Below the pieces are notes generated by a model, which was not told where the DNA came from, made no database searches, and saw only the letters and a list, made by a program, of their open reading frames with translations. Positions 1-9,240 of a stretch of DNA of 64,000 nucleotides are shown here, one piece after another. The first letter of the stretch is position 1; each line of letters starts with the position of its first letter. The position numbers and the translations under genes are program-made. Origin of the DNA: Nonomuraea fuscirosea (GTDB taxonomy: Bacteria > Actinomycetota > Actinomycetes > Streptosporangiales > Streptosporangiaceae). The stretch is from NCBI RefSeq assembly GCF_003001935.1, contig NZ_PVNG01000026.1, positions 1-64,000 on the forward strand, in the 5' to 3' direction.

Positions 1-1007
1 TCGCCGTTGATCAGCTTGAGCGCGGCGCGGTCGGTGTCGAGCAGCGCGACCGCCGAGCGGTCGGCGGCCAGGGCGGTGCGGCCGACGTCGATGATGACCT
101 GCACCACCTGCTCGACCGTGAGCGCCTCGGCCAGCATGGCGGTGGCGCCCTGGAGCCGGGCGGTGCGCAGGGCGGCGGCGCCGAGCTGGTCGGTCAGCCT
201 GCCGCGCATCTCCTCGGCCTCGCGCTGCGGGGTCACGTCGGTGTTGGCGCCGACCCATTCGACCACCCGGCCGTGGCGGATGATCGGCACGGCGCGCACC
301 TCGAAGTGGCGGTAACCGCTGGCACGGGTGCGCACGCGGTAGTTCCACTCGAACATGGTGCGGCCGCGCAGCGCCTCGCGCCACGCCTCCTCGGTCTGCT
401 GGCGCTCCTCGGGGTGGACGACCTCCAGCCAGCCGCTGGCCAGGTATTCCTCGAGGCCCTGGCCGGTGATGGCACGCCACTGCGGGGCGTCCTCGACGAC
501 CGCTCCGGTGGGCGAGGTGATCCAGACGAGCTGGGACTGCGCCTCCACCAGCGAGCGGTAGCGCTCCTCGCTGCGGCGCAGCGCCTCTTCGGTCTGACGG
601 CTCTCGGTCACGTCCAGTCCCACCAAGGCGATGGCGCGCAGCTCGCCGGCATCGTCGTGAACCGGCGAGAACGACAGCGACCAGTGCCGGGTGTCGCCCT
701 CCGCGGACCGGACGCGCACGCGGCCCTCGGTGACCGGCGCGTCGCTCTCGATGACGGCCTGCACGGCGTGAGTAATGATCTGGCTGAGGTCGGCGGCCAG
801 CACCTCGACGGGCGGCCGGCCGACCATGCGGTCCGCGGGCACGTTGACGACATCGCTGAACACGTCGTTGACCCGCTGGATGCGGCTGTCGGCGTCGAAG
901 AAGGCGAAGGCGAACTCCGCCTCCGACAGCATGCCCTTGAAGAGGGCGGAGTCTGAGACGTCCACATCCGACTCCCGGGGACGGGGAACGGAGGTCTCGG
1001 CGCTCAT
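1..1007 (-). CDS. PAS-PAS-GAF sensor protein, N-terminal part (runs off the window)
   Basis: The ATG at 1007 follows a strong GGAGGT ribosome site and the frame stays open to the window edge, giving about 335 residues. Residues about 20-130 and 145-265 read as two PAS domains; the second ends in the usual PAC-like pattern (VVEWVGANTDVT). A GAF-like domain begins near 285 (AEALTVEQVVQVIIDVGRTALAADRS). No membrane segment is visible, so it is probably cytoplasmic. In actinomycetes this architecture usually ends in a SpoIIE/PP2C phosphatase or a histidine kinase; which one applies here cannot be seen. PAS/GAF folds bind small ligands or sense redox or light, but the ligand is unknown. Confidence 0.85.
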   Translation of the reverse strand, partial: MSAETSVPRPRESDVDVSDSALFKGMLSEAEFAFAFFDADSRIQRVNDVFSDVVNVPADRMVGRPPVEVLAADLSQIITHAVQAVIESDAPVTEGRVRVRSAEGDTRHWSLSFSPVHDDAGELRAIALVGLDVTESRQTEEALRRSEERYRSLVEAQSQLVWITSPTGAVVEDAPQWRAITGQGLEEYLASGWLEVVHPEERQQTEEAWREALRGRTMFEWNYRVRTRASGYRHFEVRAVPIIRHGRVVEWVGANTDVTPQREAEEMRGRLTDQLGAAALRTARLQGATAMLAEALTVEQVVQVIIDVGRTALAADRSAVALLDTDRAALKLING

Positions 1008-1232
1008 GGTCCGCACCTCCGTCGCGTGCCAGGGTCTCCCACGCGGCACATCTCCATAACTGTGTATCGGCGTAGCGCAGCTCCGGGCGACCGGATTCTG
1101 CAGTACATCATCGACGATGGGCATGTACGGACGGAAGCCCCCGCCGCGGCCCGGTCGCCTTTAGGGTCTACGCATCCTGTCAAAGTCGCTCCACATTGCG
1201 CAGCAAGATCAGGTTACAGCGCCCAATTGCCG

Positions 1233-1249
1233 GGCCCGTTTCCCGGGCC
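1233..1249 (-). terminator. hairpin downstream of the HhH-GPD gene
   Basis: The inverted repeat GGCCCG / CGGGCC has a 5-nt loop and lies just past the TAG stop of the gene at 1272-1841. A second GC-rich inverted segment follows at about 1249-1268. There is no U-run, as is common for actinobacterial terminators. Assignment is by position and structure only. Confidence 0.4.
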
Positions 1250-1271
1250 GCGGGGGCGGCCCCCGGCACGG

Positions 1272-1841
1272 CTACTGGGCCTTGGCGGTGCGCTTGGCCT
1301 CCTGTTTGGCCTCCCGCACGCGGGCCAGGGAGTCGCCGTCGACCACGTCGGCGACCGATCGGTGTGAGCCCTCCTCGCCATAGGCTCCCGCCGCCTCACG
1401 CCAGCCTGACGGCTGGACCCCCAACTGCTTGCCCAGCAATGCCAAAAAGATCTGGGCCTTCTGCTCACCGTATCCCGGCAGGGCCCTGAGTCGTTTCAAC
1501 AACTCTTGACCGTCAGCGGCATCGTTCCATATCCGCTCGGGACGCCCGTCATAGTGTTCGACGAGATGGGCCGCGAGCTGCTGCACCCGGCCGGCCATGG
1601 ACTTGGGGTAGCGGTGCACGGCCGGCTTGTCGGCCAGGAGGGCGACGAACGCCTCGGGATCGTAGGAGGCGATCTCCTCGGCCGTGAGGTCGTGGCCGAG
1701 CCGCTGGGAGATGGTGTAAGGCCCCGTGAACGCCCATTCCATGGGGATCTGCTGATCGAGCAGCATGCCGACGAGCAGGGCGAGCGGGCTGCGGCCGAGG
1801 AGCTCGTCTGCCTCGCTCCGCTGGGCGAGCTGGATGCGCAT
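1272..1841 (-). CDS. HhH-GPD family protein (uncharacterised base-excision-repair-like)
   Basis: The 189-residue protein starts MRIQLAQ. It has the short actinobacterial HhH-GPD form: an N-terminal helical part (LVGMLLDQQIPMEWAF) and a helix-hairpin-helix around LRALPGYGEQKAQIFLALLG (residues about 120-140). The family contains DNA glycosylases such as endonuclease III and AlkA, but no iron-sulfur Cys cluster is present, so glycosylase activity is not proven. The start at 1841 is chosen because the family begins here; an in-frame extension upstream is low-complexity. It is divergent from the small gene at 1996, and its own promoter lies in 1842-1995. Confidence 0.8.
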   Translation of the reverse strand: MRIQLAQRSEADELLGRSPLALLVGMLLDQQIPMEWAFTGPYTISQRLGHDLTAEEIASYDPEAFVALLADKPAVHRYPKSMAGRVQQLAAHLVEHYDGRPERIWNDAADGQELLKRLRALPGYGEQKAQIFLALLGKQLGVQPSGWREAAGAYGEEGSHRSVADVVDGDSLARVREAKQEAKRTAKAQ

Positions 1842-1995
1842 GGAGACAGCTTCGCATGAAAGGGCGCCGGGTGAAGTGAACACAGTCGTCGCGGAGCCTT
1901 GACACACGGCGGCAAAAAGGTGGAATGAGAGCGCAAGTCGCCCTGCATGCATTCCTGGGGGTTTGCCCCCCGGTCTCCAGAGGAATCTCACATCT

Positions 1996-2220
1996 ATGCT
2001 CGCTCTGGCCACACGGTTCCTGCGGGAACCGGTCAGTCTCAGGCTGGCCGAAGAGTTCCTTACCGTACCCGTGGACACGATCGACCGCTGTGTGGCCGAC
2101 GTGTGCGCGTGCGCGCAGCATCTGGGCATCTCAGCGACGCCCGAGATCGTGGAACGCATCGCCCGCGAGCACCTGCTCGCGATCGTGAACTCCGCGCCTC
2201 CGCCCCGGGGCATCCGCTAG
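1996..2220 (+). CDS. small three-helix protein of unknown function
   Basis: The 74-residue protein (MLALATRFLREPVSL) is predicted to be all helical, with the pattern VDTIDRCVADVCACAQHLG and IVERIAREHLL. It resembles the small actinobacterial proteins annotated as three-helical-bundle dimerisation domains. The ATG at 1996 is preferred over an in-frame TTG at 1963, as the conserved part begins here. A TTGACA element at 1899-1904 could be the -35 box, but no clear -10 is seen. Function is unknown. Confidence 0.65.
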   Translation: MLALATRFLREPVSLRLAEEFLTVPVDTIDRCVADVCACAQHLGISATPEIVERIAREHLLAIVNSAPPPRGIR

Positions 2221-2361
2221 CGCGCCCGGGGAGGTCAGGCCGGCGGCGTACGGAGCGCCCATACCGGCCTGCCCCGGCGAAAACGCCGCTCCCGATAACA
2301 TCGGGGTCACCGGGCCGAGTTCTACGCACCGTTTGCGCCTGGAATACGAGAGAGTGAGGGT

Positions 2362-3912
2362 GTGCGCCGACACCGACGAGATCCCCGGGAGAGCACCCCG
2401 CCAGACGACGTGTTCAAGGAGATGGTGCAGGCGGCCCGCGAACTGCTGGCCGTACGCACCCCGCTCGACGCGGAGCTGATGGTCTCCGACATGATCGGGG
2501 CCTGGTGGGGCAGGCGGGTCCGCGGCGGCGACGTCGAGCAGGTGCTCGGGGAGGGGCTGGTCGACTACGCGGCCAAGGCCGGCACGCCGGCCTCGCTGAC
2601 GCTGCTGATCTGCCTGGCCTATCTGGGCAACGCCCGCCAGGGCGCCAAGGCCGAGGGCGCGGCGCTGGCCATGATGGAGTCGGGGGTGGCGCGGCCGGGC
2701 TGGGCCGACCGGGTGGGCGCGGTGAAGCCGGCCGGCTGCTACGTCTCCCGCGACGCCTACGGCGACGAGGACACGGTGATCTGCACCTTCGCCTACCGCT
2801 GGAACGACAGCGAGCAGCCGATCGACCGGCACGCGCTGGTGATGGTGGTCGACTACAACATGAGCGGCATGGCGCGCGACGCCTGGGTGTCCTCCCACGT
2901 CGACAAGCTGCTGGAGCAGGCCAGGGCCGAGGCGGCGGGCAACCCGCTGCTGCTGTTCGAGGAGATCCAGCCCGAGCAGGCCAGGGCGCTGCTGGAGTCG
3001 GCGATGAAGGCCACCAGGGAGCCGAAGACGCCGCCGCCGGTGAGCGACAGCTACAGCGCCTACCACGCCTTCGCACGTTCCAGGCTCAAGGCGCTGCCTC
3101 CCGGCCGCAAGCGGCCGGCGCCGCTGCACATCGAGGCCCCCTACAGCAGGGAGCGGCGGGCCATGCTGGCGGCGGAGTTCCTCGCCTCCGACGCGGCCGA
3201 GCACCTGTCCGACCCGTCGGCGGCCTCGCGCTGCGCCGACCACATCATCGACTACGGCTGCGAGCAGGACTTCAACCGCCCGCTGCGGGTGAGCCCGACC
3301 AAGTGCCGCACGTTCCTGCTCGACTGGCTGCCGCGCAAGGTGATGCTGAGCGTGGCCGAGCAGGAGGCGATGCCGCACGCGCTGTCGGCGTGGGTGCGCT
3401 TCGCCGCGGCCCGCACGCAGCTGCCCGAGCAGGGGCTCAAGGCCACGCTGGACGCGGTGTGGGAGGCGATCGGGAAGTTCCCCGAGGCGTACCGGGATCC
3501 GACGTCGTTCGGGCTCGACCGGCCGCTGCTGGAGCGGCTGCTGCCGGACGGCGACCTGTCGGCGCTGGCCAGGCGGGCCTTCGCCTTCCCCTATCTCCAG
3601 GGCACGCACAACGGGATCGAGCTCGACCGGCTCAACCCGGCCGACCAGGCCGACCGGCGTACGTTACTCGAGATCGACCACGGCGGGGCGATCGACCAGG
3701 AGCACCTCGCCTGGCACGAGGAGATCGCCACCCGCCTGTGGGACGGCGATCCGCCGCAGCTCTGGGAGGCCGCGCAGCGCCTGCTCGACCTCGGGCACGA
3801 CCGTCACGACGTGCTCCACGTGCTGATCGAGATCGCGGAGCGGATCGGCGGCGACCCCGAGGAGCTGGCGGCGGCGCTGGACGACATCGCCGACATCCCC
3901 GACGAGATCTGA
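2362..3912 (+). CDS. conserved hypothetical protein with DUF1841-like C-terminus
   Basis: A GTG start follows a GAGGG ribosome site and gives 516 residues without signal peptide or membrane segments. Strong third-position GC bias supports coding. Residues about 430-500 carry the pattern H-x3-H-E-x-I followed by DRHDVLHVLIEIAE, which resembles DUF1841-type domains; the rest is helical and unrecognised. It is followed after 33 bp by the thioesterase gene on the same strand and could be cotranscribed with it. No catalytic motif is recognised. Confidence 0.75.
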   Translation: MRRHRRDPRESTPPDDVFKEMVQAARELLAVRTPLDAELMVSDMIGAWWGRRVRGGDVEQVLGEGLVDYAAKAGTPASLTLLICLAYLGNARQGAKAEGAALAMMESGVARPGWADRVGAVKPAGCYVSRDAYGDEDTVICTFAYRWNDSEQPIDRHALVMVVDYNMSGMARDAWVSSHVDKLLEQARAEAAGNPLLLFEEIQPEQARALLESAMKATREPKTPPPVSDSYSAYHAFARSRLKALPPGRKRPAPLHIEAPYSRERRAMLAAEFLASDAAEHLSDPSAASRCADHIIDYGCEQDFNRPLRVSPTKCRTFLLDWLPRKVMLSVAEQEAMPHALSAWVRFAAARTQLPEQGLKATLDAVWEAIGKFPEAYRDPTSFGLDRPLLERLLPDGDLSALARRAFAFPYLQGTHNGIELDRLNPADQADRRTLLEIDHGGAIDQEHLAWHEEIATRLWDGDPPQLWEAAQRLLDLGHDRHDVLHVLIEIAERIGGDPEELAAALDDIADIPDEI

Positions 3913-3945
3913 CGGCGGAGCCGCGAGCACGAGGGAAAACGTTCC

Positions 3946-4716
3946 ATGTCGATGTACAGCAGGACCGGGCGGGGCCGTTATCTGGCGTCGGAGCACACGC
4001 AGGGCCCATGGGACCCGCGCACCCAGCACATGGGGCCCGTCACCGCCCTGATCGCGCACGAGCTGGAGCAGACCGCCCCGCGGCCGGGGCTGGAACTATC
4101 CAGGCTGGTGGTGGACGTGTTCGCGCCGGTGCCGGTGGCCGAGCTGGAGGTCACGACCGGCGTGGTGCGCGACGGCAAGCGGGTGCAGTGCCTGTCGGCG
4201 AGCGTGTCGTCGGGCGGGCGCGAGTACGTCAGGGCGAGCGCGTGGCGCATCCGCGCGGCCGAGACGTCGTCCACGCCGGTCCAGGCTCCGCCCGCGCCGG
4301 TGCCGCCCCCGTCCGCCGAGCACGCCGGTTCCTGGCTCGGCTCTGGCTTCGGCTACGGCAGGGCGATGGACTGGCGTTTCGTCGCCGGCGGCCCGATGGC
4401 GCCCGGGCCGGCCACGGTGTGGGGCAGGCTGACGATGCCGCTGGTCGAGGGCGAGGAGCCGACGCCGGTCGAGCGGGTGGCGGTGTTCGCCGACAGCGGC
4501 AACGGCGTCAGCATGGCCCTCGACTTCGGCACCCACCTGTTCGTGAACGTGGACCTGACGATCTCGCTGTTCCGCGCGCCGGCCGGTGAGTGGGTGTGCA
4601 TGGACGCCGCCACCGTGATCGGCCCGTCGGGCCGCGGGCTGACCCGGTCCACCCTGTACGACGCCGGCGGCGAGATCGGCGCCGCCACGCAGACGCTCTT
4701 CGTCGCGCCGAGGTAG
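3946..4716 (+). CDS. acyl-CoA thioesterase-like double hot-dog protein
   Basis: The 256-residue protein matches the actinobacterial TesB-like thioesterase families. An N-terminal hot-dog half (HMGPVTALIAHELEQ, residues about 28-43; LSRLVVDVFAPVPV) is followed by a linker and a C-terminal hot-dog half (MDWRFVAGG; VFADSGNGVS; FVNVDLTISLFR). Members hydrolyse acyl-CoA thioesters in the cytoplasm; the substrate is not evident here. It lies 22 bp before pxpA on the same strand, but a link to 5-oxoproline metabolism is not suggested by sequence. Confidence 0.8.
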   Translation: MSMYSRTGRGRYLASEHTQGPWDPRTQHMGPVTALIAHELEQTAPRPGLELSRLVVDVFAPVPVAELEVTTGVVRDGKRVQCLSASVSSGGREYVRASAWRIRAAETSSTPVQAPPAPVPPPSAEHAGSWLGSGFGYGRAMDWRFVAGGPMAPGPATVWGRLTMPLVEGEEPTPVERVAVFADSGNGVSMALDFGTHLFVNVDLTISLFRAPAGEWVCMDAATVIGPSGRGLTRSTLYDAGGEIGAATQTLFVAPR

Positions 4717-4738
4717 CCGATGGCGCCATGATGGTGCC

Positions 4739-5494
4739 ATGGTGATCGACCTCAACGCGGACCTGGGCGAGGGTTTCGGCATCTGGCGGCTCGGCGACGA
4801 CCTCGCGCTGCTCGACATCGTCACGAGCGCCAACGTGGCCTGCGGCTTCCACGCGGGCGACCCCGTGACCATCAGGCGCACGTGCGCGGCGGCCGTCGAC
4901 CGCGGCGTGGCCATCGGGGCGCAGGTGTCCTATCGCGACCTGGCCCACTTCGGGCGCAGGGAGATGGACGTCGAGGAGGAGGAGCTGTGCGCCGAGGTGC
5001 TCTACCAGCTCGCCGCCGTGGACGGCATCGCCAGGGCGATGGGCGGGCGGGTCTCCTACGTCAAGCCCCACGGCGCGCTCTACAACCGGATCTGCCGTGA
5101 CGAGGCGCAGGCGGCGGCGGTGATCGACGCGGTGGCCGACTACGACCCCTCGCTGCCGGTGCTGACGCTGCCGGGGTCGGTGGTGCACAAGGTGGCGGCG
5201 GCCGAGGGCGTGCCGACGGTGAGCGAGGCGTTCGCCGACCGGGCCTACACGCCCCGGGGCGCTCTGGTGCCGCGGCGCGAGCCGGGCGCGGTCGTCCACG
5301 ACGCCGCCGCGGTGGCCGCCAGGGCGCGTCAGATGGTCGTGGAGGGCTCTGTGACGGCCGCTGACGGCAGTTCCGTCCCGATTTCTGCCCGTTCCATCTG
5401 CGTGCACGGCGACACGCCTGACGCGGTCAGGCTGGCGCAGGGGGTACGGGACGAACTGCTCGCGGCCGGAGTGGTCCTGCAGGCGTTCACGTGA
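4739..5494 (+). CDS. pxpA: 5-oxoprolinase subunit A (LamB/YcsF family)
   Basis: The 251-residue protein begins with the family signature DLNADLGEGFG and contains NVACGFHAGDP and VKPHGALYN. With PxpB and PxpC it forms the ATP-dependent prokaryotic 5-oxoprolinase, which opens 5-oxoproline to glutamate and removes a spontaneous glutamine/glutathione-related damage product. All three genes are consecutive. The stop codon overlaps the GTG of pxpB by 4 bp, indicating translational coupling. Confidence 0.93.
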   Translation: MVIDLNADLGEGFGIWRLGDDLALLDIVTSANVACGFHAGDPVTIRRTCAAAVDRGVAIGAQVSYRDLAHFGRREMDVEEEELCAEVLYQLAAVDGIARAMGGRVSYVKPHGALYNRICRDEAQAAAVIDAVADYDPSLPVLTLPGSVVHKVAAAEGVPTVSEAFADRAYTPRGALVPRREPGAVVHDAAAVAARARQMVVEGSVTAADGSSVPISARSICVHGDTPDAVRLAQGVRDELLAAGVVLQAFT

Positions 5495-6108
5495 TCCGCG
5501 CGGCCGGCGAGCACGGGCTGCTCGTGGAGACCGGCTCGCTGGAGCTGTCGCACCGGCTGGACGCGGCGCTGCGGGCGGAGCGGCCCGAAGGCGTGGTGGA
5601 GATCGTTCCAGGCCCCGAGACGGTGCTCGTGGTGGCTCCCGGGGTGGATCAGGCCAGGTTGCTGGCGCGGGTGGAGGAGCTCGCGGGGCGGGAACGGGCC
5701 AAGGCGGCCGGCGGCGCGGACGAGGAGCAGCCGCTGGTCACGATTCCCGTGGTCTATGACGGGGCGGATCTCGATTCCGTGGCGGCGCTGGCGGGGATCT
5801 CGGCCGACGAGGTGGTGGCCCGGCACACCGGGCGGGAGCTGGTGGTGGGGTGGCTCGGGTTCGCGCCGGGGTTCGCCTATCTCACCGGGCTGGATCCGGT
5901 GCTGGAGACGCCCAGGCTGGACACGCCGCGCACGTCGGTGCCCGCCGGGTCGGTGGCGGTGGCGGGGCCGTACTCCGCGGTCTACCCGTCGGCCTCCCCC
6001 GGCGGATGGCGGCTGCTCGGGCGCACCGCCACGCGGGTGTGGGACGTCACGGCCGAGCCGCCCTCGCTGTTCCGGCCGGGCATGCGCGTGCGGTTCGAGC
6101 CGGCATGA
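5491..6108 (+). CDS. pxpB: 5-oxoprolinase subunit B (KipI-like)
   Basis: The 205-residue protein has the KipI/allophanate-hydrolase-subunit-1 motifs: an N-terminal half (LVETGSLELSHRLDAAL) and the conserved block GWLGFAPGFAYLTGLD, then PRTSVPAGSVAVAG and YPSASPGGWRLLGRT. It is about the usual length of PxpB. GTG start and 4-bp overlaps on both sides place it in a coupled operon with pxpA and pxpC. Related proteins act as a histidine kinase inhibitor (KipI) in Bacillus, but the operon supports the oxoprolinase role. Confidence 0.92.
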   Translation: MIRAAGEHGLLVETGSLELSHRLDAALRAERPEGVVEIVPGPETVLVVAPGVDQARLLARVEELAGRERAKAAGGADEEQPLVTIPVVYDGADLDSVAALAGISADEVVARHTGRELVVGWLGFAPGFAYLTGLDPVLETPRLDTPRTSVPAGSVAVAGPYSAVYPSASPGGWRLLGRTATRVWDVTAEPPSLFRPGMRVRFEPA

Positions 6109-6941
6109 TCGAGGTGCTGACGCCCGGCCCGTACGCGACCGTGCAGGATCTCGGCCGGCCGGGGCTCGCCCACCTGGGGGTGCCGTGCTCGGGAGCGGCC
6201 GACGCGCCGAGCCTGCGGCTGGCCAACCGGCTGGTCGGCAACCCCGAGGGGCTGGCGGCGATCGAGCTGACCTTCGGCGCGGCGCGGCTGCGGTTCCTGG
6301 ACGCGGCGTGGGTGGCGCTGGCGGGGGCGCCGCTGGTGTCGGGGGCGGACCTGGGCGTGCCGATCTGGGTGCCTGCGGGCGGCGAGCTGCGGCTGGGCCC
6401 GACCGCGTGGGGGCTGCGCACGTATCTGGCGGTACGCGGCGGCATCGCGGTGGAGCCGGTGCTGGGCAGCCGGTCCACCGACTCGCTGTCGGGGCTGGGG
6501 CCCGAGCCGCTGCGGGCGGGCACGCTGCTGCCGGTCGGATCGCCGTCCGGGGTCATCTCCGTGGACCTCGCGCCGCCGCCGGGGCCGCGGCCCGCCGTGC
6601 TGCGGGTGCTGCCTGGGCCGCGCGACGACTGGTTCGCGCCTGGGGCGATGGCCGCGCTGTGCGGGGGGACGTACACGGTGAGCCAGGACAGCAACCGCGT
6701 CGGCGTGCGCCTGCGCGGGCCCGAGCTGGCCCGGGTCAGGGAGGGCGAGCTGCCCAGCGAGGGGATGGTGACGGGGGCCGTGCAGGTGCCGCCGAGCGGG
6801 CAGCCGATCGTCTTCCTCGCCGACCATCCCCCGACGGGCGGCTATCCGGTGATCGCCGTGGTGCGCGGCGCCGACCTGCCCGTCGCCGCCCAGCTGCGGC
6901 CGGGCGACGAGGTGCGGTTCACAGCTCGACCTGGCCGCTGA
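6105..6941 (+). CDS. pxpC: 5-oxoprolinase subunit C (biotin-dependent carboxyltransferase family)
   Basis: The 278-residue protein starts MIEVLTPGPYATVQDLGRPG, the PxpC/KipA N-terminal signature. It also has TYLAVRGGI, VLGSRSTD, and LPSEGMVTGAVQVPPSGQPI. It overlaps pxpB by ATGA. Its last 23 bp overlap the 3' end of the convergent PhzF-like gene. The carboxyltransferase name is inherited from homology to allophanate hydrolase parts; the operon supports 5-oxoproline ring opening. Confidence 0.92.
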   Translation: MIEVLTPGPYATVQDLGRPGLAHLGVPCSGAADAPSLRLANRLVGNPEGLAAIELTFGAARLRFLDAAWVALAGAPLVSGADLGVPIWVPAGGELRLGPTAWGLRTYLAVRGGIAVEPVLGSRSTDSLSGLGPEPLRAGTLLPVGSPSGVISVDLAPPPGPRPAVLRVLPGPRDDWFAPGAMAALCGGTYTVSQDSNRVGVRLRGPELARVREGELPSEGMVTGAVQVPPSGQPIVFLADHPPTGGYPVIAVVRGADLPVAAQLRPGDEVRFTARPGR

Positions 6942-7749
6942 CGCAGGTGCGGACGTCGCCGCCGACCCACACCTCGCCCTCGTCGTCGGCGGAGACGCGG
7001 ACGCGGCCGGTCCGGCCGATCACGGTGCCCTGGGCCGCCAGGTACGGCGCCTCGGCCCGGCCGGTACGCAGCAGCCACTGCGCCAGCGAGGCGTTCAGGC
7101 TGCCCGTCACCGGGTCCTCCACCATGCTGCCCTGAGCGGGGAAGAACGCCCGCACCTCGAACGCGACCGGCGAGCCCACCGGGTACGGCCCCACCACGCC
7201 CACGTCGTGCGGCACCGTCTCCGGGCGCAGCGCGAGCACCTGTTCGGCGTCCTTGAGCAGCAGCCCGACCCAGCCGGGCCCGTTGTCGGCCCATTCCGCC
7301 GCCACGACGTCGTCGCGCGTGATCCCGAGCGAGGCGACGATCCGGTCCAGGAACTCCTCCTCCACCGGGCCCGAGCGGATGAGCGGCGGCGCCTGGAAGG
7401 CGAGCCCCGCGTCCGTGGCCGCGATCCGGACGAGCCCGGCCCCGCACTCCTGCACGACCCGGCCCTCGGTGCGCGGCCGGCCGCCGGACTCCAGCCAGGC
7501 GTGACAGGAGCCCAGCGTCGGGTGTCCGGCGAAGGGCAGCTCGGCCTCGACGGTGAAGATCCGCACGCGGTAGTCGGCCTCCGGCGTGGCCGGCGGCAGC
7601 AGGAAGGTGGTCTCGGACAGGTTCGTCCAGCGGGCGAAGCGCCGCATCTCCTCCGTGCTCAGCCCTTCGCCGTCCACCACGACCGCGAGCGGGTTGCCGG
7701 TGTACGGGCCCGAGGCGAACACATCGACTTGCGTGAATCTGCGCAACAT
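6919..7749 (-). CDS. PhzF family isomerase-like protein
   Basis: The 276-residue protein has the PhzF start (FTQVDVFASGPYTGNPLAVV), the conserved Glu in NLSETTFLL (general acid/base in PhzF), the second-half ELPFAGHPTLGS block and SMVEDPVTGSLNASLA. Members isomerise small acids, as PhzF does in phenazine synthesis, but most are uncharacterised. No other phenazine genes are present, so a phenazine role is unlikely. The ATG at 7749 matches the family N-terminus. The gene converges on pxpC with a short overlap and is divergent from sthA. Confidence 0.87.
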   Translation of the reverse strand: MLRRFTQVDVFASGPYTGNPLAVVVDGEGLSTEEMRRFARWTNLSETTFLLPPATPEADYRVRIFTVEAELPFAGHPTLGSCHAWLESGGRPRTEGRVVQECGAGLVRIAATDAGLAFQAPPLIRSGPVEEEFLDRIVASLGITRDDVVAAEWADNGPGWVGLLLKDAEQVLALRPETVPHDVGVVGPYPVGSPVAFEVRAFFPAQGSMVEDPVTGSLNASLAQWLLRTGRAEAPYLAAQGTVIGRTGRVRVSADDEGEVWVGGDVRTCVSGQVEL

Positions 7750-7809
7750 ACCCAGGAGTCTCCCAGGAAGGTCTTTTCCCGGTGACATGCCGCCCCCAGA
7801 CTGGTCGGT

Positions 7810-9225
7810 GTGGCGGATTTCGATGTGGTGGTCCTGGGTTCCGGACCAGGTGGGCAGAAGGCGGCCATCGCGGCCGCGAAACTCGGCCGGCGCGTGGCGG
7901 TCATCGAGAAACGGAACATGATCGGCGGCGTCTGCATCAACACGGGCACGATTCCGTCGAAGACGCTGCGTGAGGCGGTCCTGTATCTCACGGGGCTGAA
8001 CCAGCGGGAGCTGTACGGCGCCAGCTACCGCGTCAAGGACGAGATCACGGTCACCGACCTGGGGATGCGCACCCAGCACGTGATCGGCCGGGAGATCCAG
8101 GTCATCCGCAGCCAGCTCGCCCGCAACCACGTGACGGTGCTGCAGGGCACCGGCCGCTTCCTGGACCCGCACACCATCGGGATCATCCACGACGAGGGCA
8201 AGACCGAGGAAACGAAGATCACCGCCGAGAAGGTCGTGATCGCCACGGGCACGTCGCCCGCGCGGCCGTCCAGCGTGGAGTTCGACGACAGGACCGTCAT
8301 CGACTCCGACGCCATCCTGCACCTCGACCGGGTCCCCGAGACGATGGTCGTGGTGGGGGCCGGGGTCATCGGCATCGAGTACGCCTCCATGTTCGCCGCC
8401 CTCGGCACCAAGGTGACGGTGGTGGAGCGGCGCGACCGCATGCTCGAGTTCTGCGACCTGGAGATCGTGGAGGCGTTGAAGTACCACCTGCGCGACCTGG
8501 CGGTGACCTTCAGGTTCGGCGAGAACGTGGCGGCCGTCGAGCGCCGCCCGCGCGGGGCGCTGACCCTGCTGGAGAGCGGCAAGAAGATCCCCGCCGACTG
8601 CGTCATGTACTCGGCCGGCCGCCAGGGCAAGACCTCCGAGCTGTGCCTGGACGCGGCCGGCCTGGCCGCCGACGACCGGGGCCGGATCAAGGTGGACGAG
8701 AACTACGCCACCGAGGTGCCGCACATCTACGCCGTCGGCGACGTGATCGGCTTCCCCGCGCTGGCGGCCACGTCGATGGAGCAGGGACGGCTGGCCGCCC
8801 AGCACGCGTGCGGCGAGCCGGGCGGCGACCTGAACGAGCTGCCGCCCATCGGCATCTACACGATCCCCGAGATCAGCTTCGTCGGCCGGTCCGAGGACGA
8901 GCTGACCAGGGACAAGGTGCCGTTCGAGGTGGGCATCTCGCGTTACCGGGAGCTGGCCAGGGGGCAGATCATCGGCGACTCGTACGGGATGCTCAAGCTC
9001 CTGGTGTGCTCGGAGACGCGGCGGCTGCTCGGCGTGCACGTGTTCGGGACGGGGGCGACGGAGCTGGTGCACATCGGGCAGACCGTCATGGGGTGCGGGG
9101 GGACGGTCGACTACCTGGTCAACGCGGTGTTCAACTATCCGACGCTGGCGGAGTCGTACAAGGTGGCGGCGCTGGACGCGATGAACAAGATGCGGACGAT
9201 CGCCCGGCTCACCGCGGAGATGTGA
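7810..9225 (+). CDS. sthA: Si-specific NAD(P)+ transhydrogenase (soluble)
   Basis: The 471-residue flavoprotein has an N-terminal FAD Rossmann motif (GSGPGGQKAAIAAAKLG), a NAD motif (GAGVIGIEYASMFAALG, residues about 180) and the C-terminal FAD/dimer domain. The active-site region reads GGVCINTGTIPSK: only one Cys of the disulfide pair of dihydrolipoyl dehydrogenases remains, which is the mark of SthA. It exchanges hydride between NADPH and NAD+ in the cytoplasm. GTG start; divergent from the PhzF-like gene. Confidence 0.9.
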   Translation: MADFDVVVLGSGPGGQKAAIAAAKLGRRVAVIEKRNMIGGVCINTGTIPSKTLREAVLYLTGLNQRELYGASYRVKDEITVTDLGMRTQHVIGREIQVIRSQLARNHVTVLQGTGRFLDPHTIGIIHDEGKTEETKITAEKVVIATGTSPARPSSVEFDDRTVIDSDAILHLDRVPETMVVVGAGVIGIEYASMFAALGTKVTVVERRDRMLEFCDLEIVEALKYHLRDLAVTFRFGENVAAVERRPRGALTLLESGKKIPADCVMYSAGRQGKTSELCLDAAGLAADDRGRIKVDENYATEVPHIYAVGDVIGFPALAATSMEQGRLAAQHACGEPGGDLNELPPIGIYTIPEISFVGRSEDELTRDKVPFEVGISRYRELARGQIIGDSYGMLKLLVCSETRRLLGVHVFGTGATELVHIGQTVMGCGGTVDYLVNAVFNYPTLAESYKVAALDAMNKMRTIARLTAEM

Positions 9226-9240
9226 GCCGGGCGGTTCACC

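Noticed and set aside
2131..3609. 492-residue minus-strand frame
   Set aside because: Antisense to the DUF1841-like gene; Arg/Gln/His-rich without motifs.
6919..7749. Phenazine biosynthesis cluster
   Set aside because: Only a PhzF-family gene is present; no phzA-E or phzG genes are nearby.
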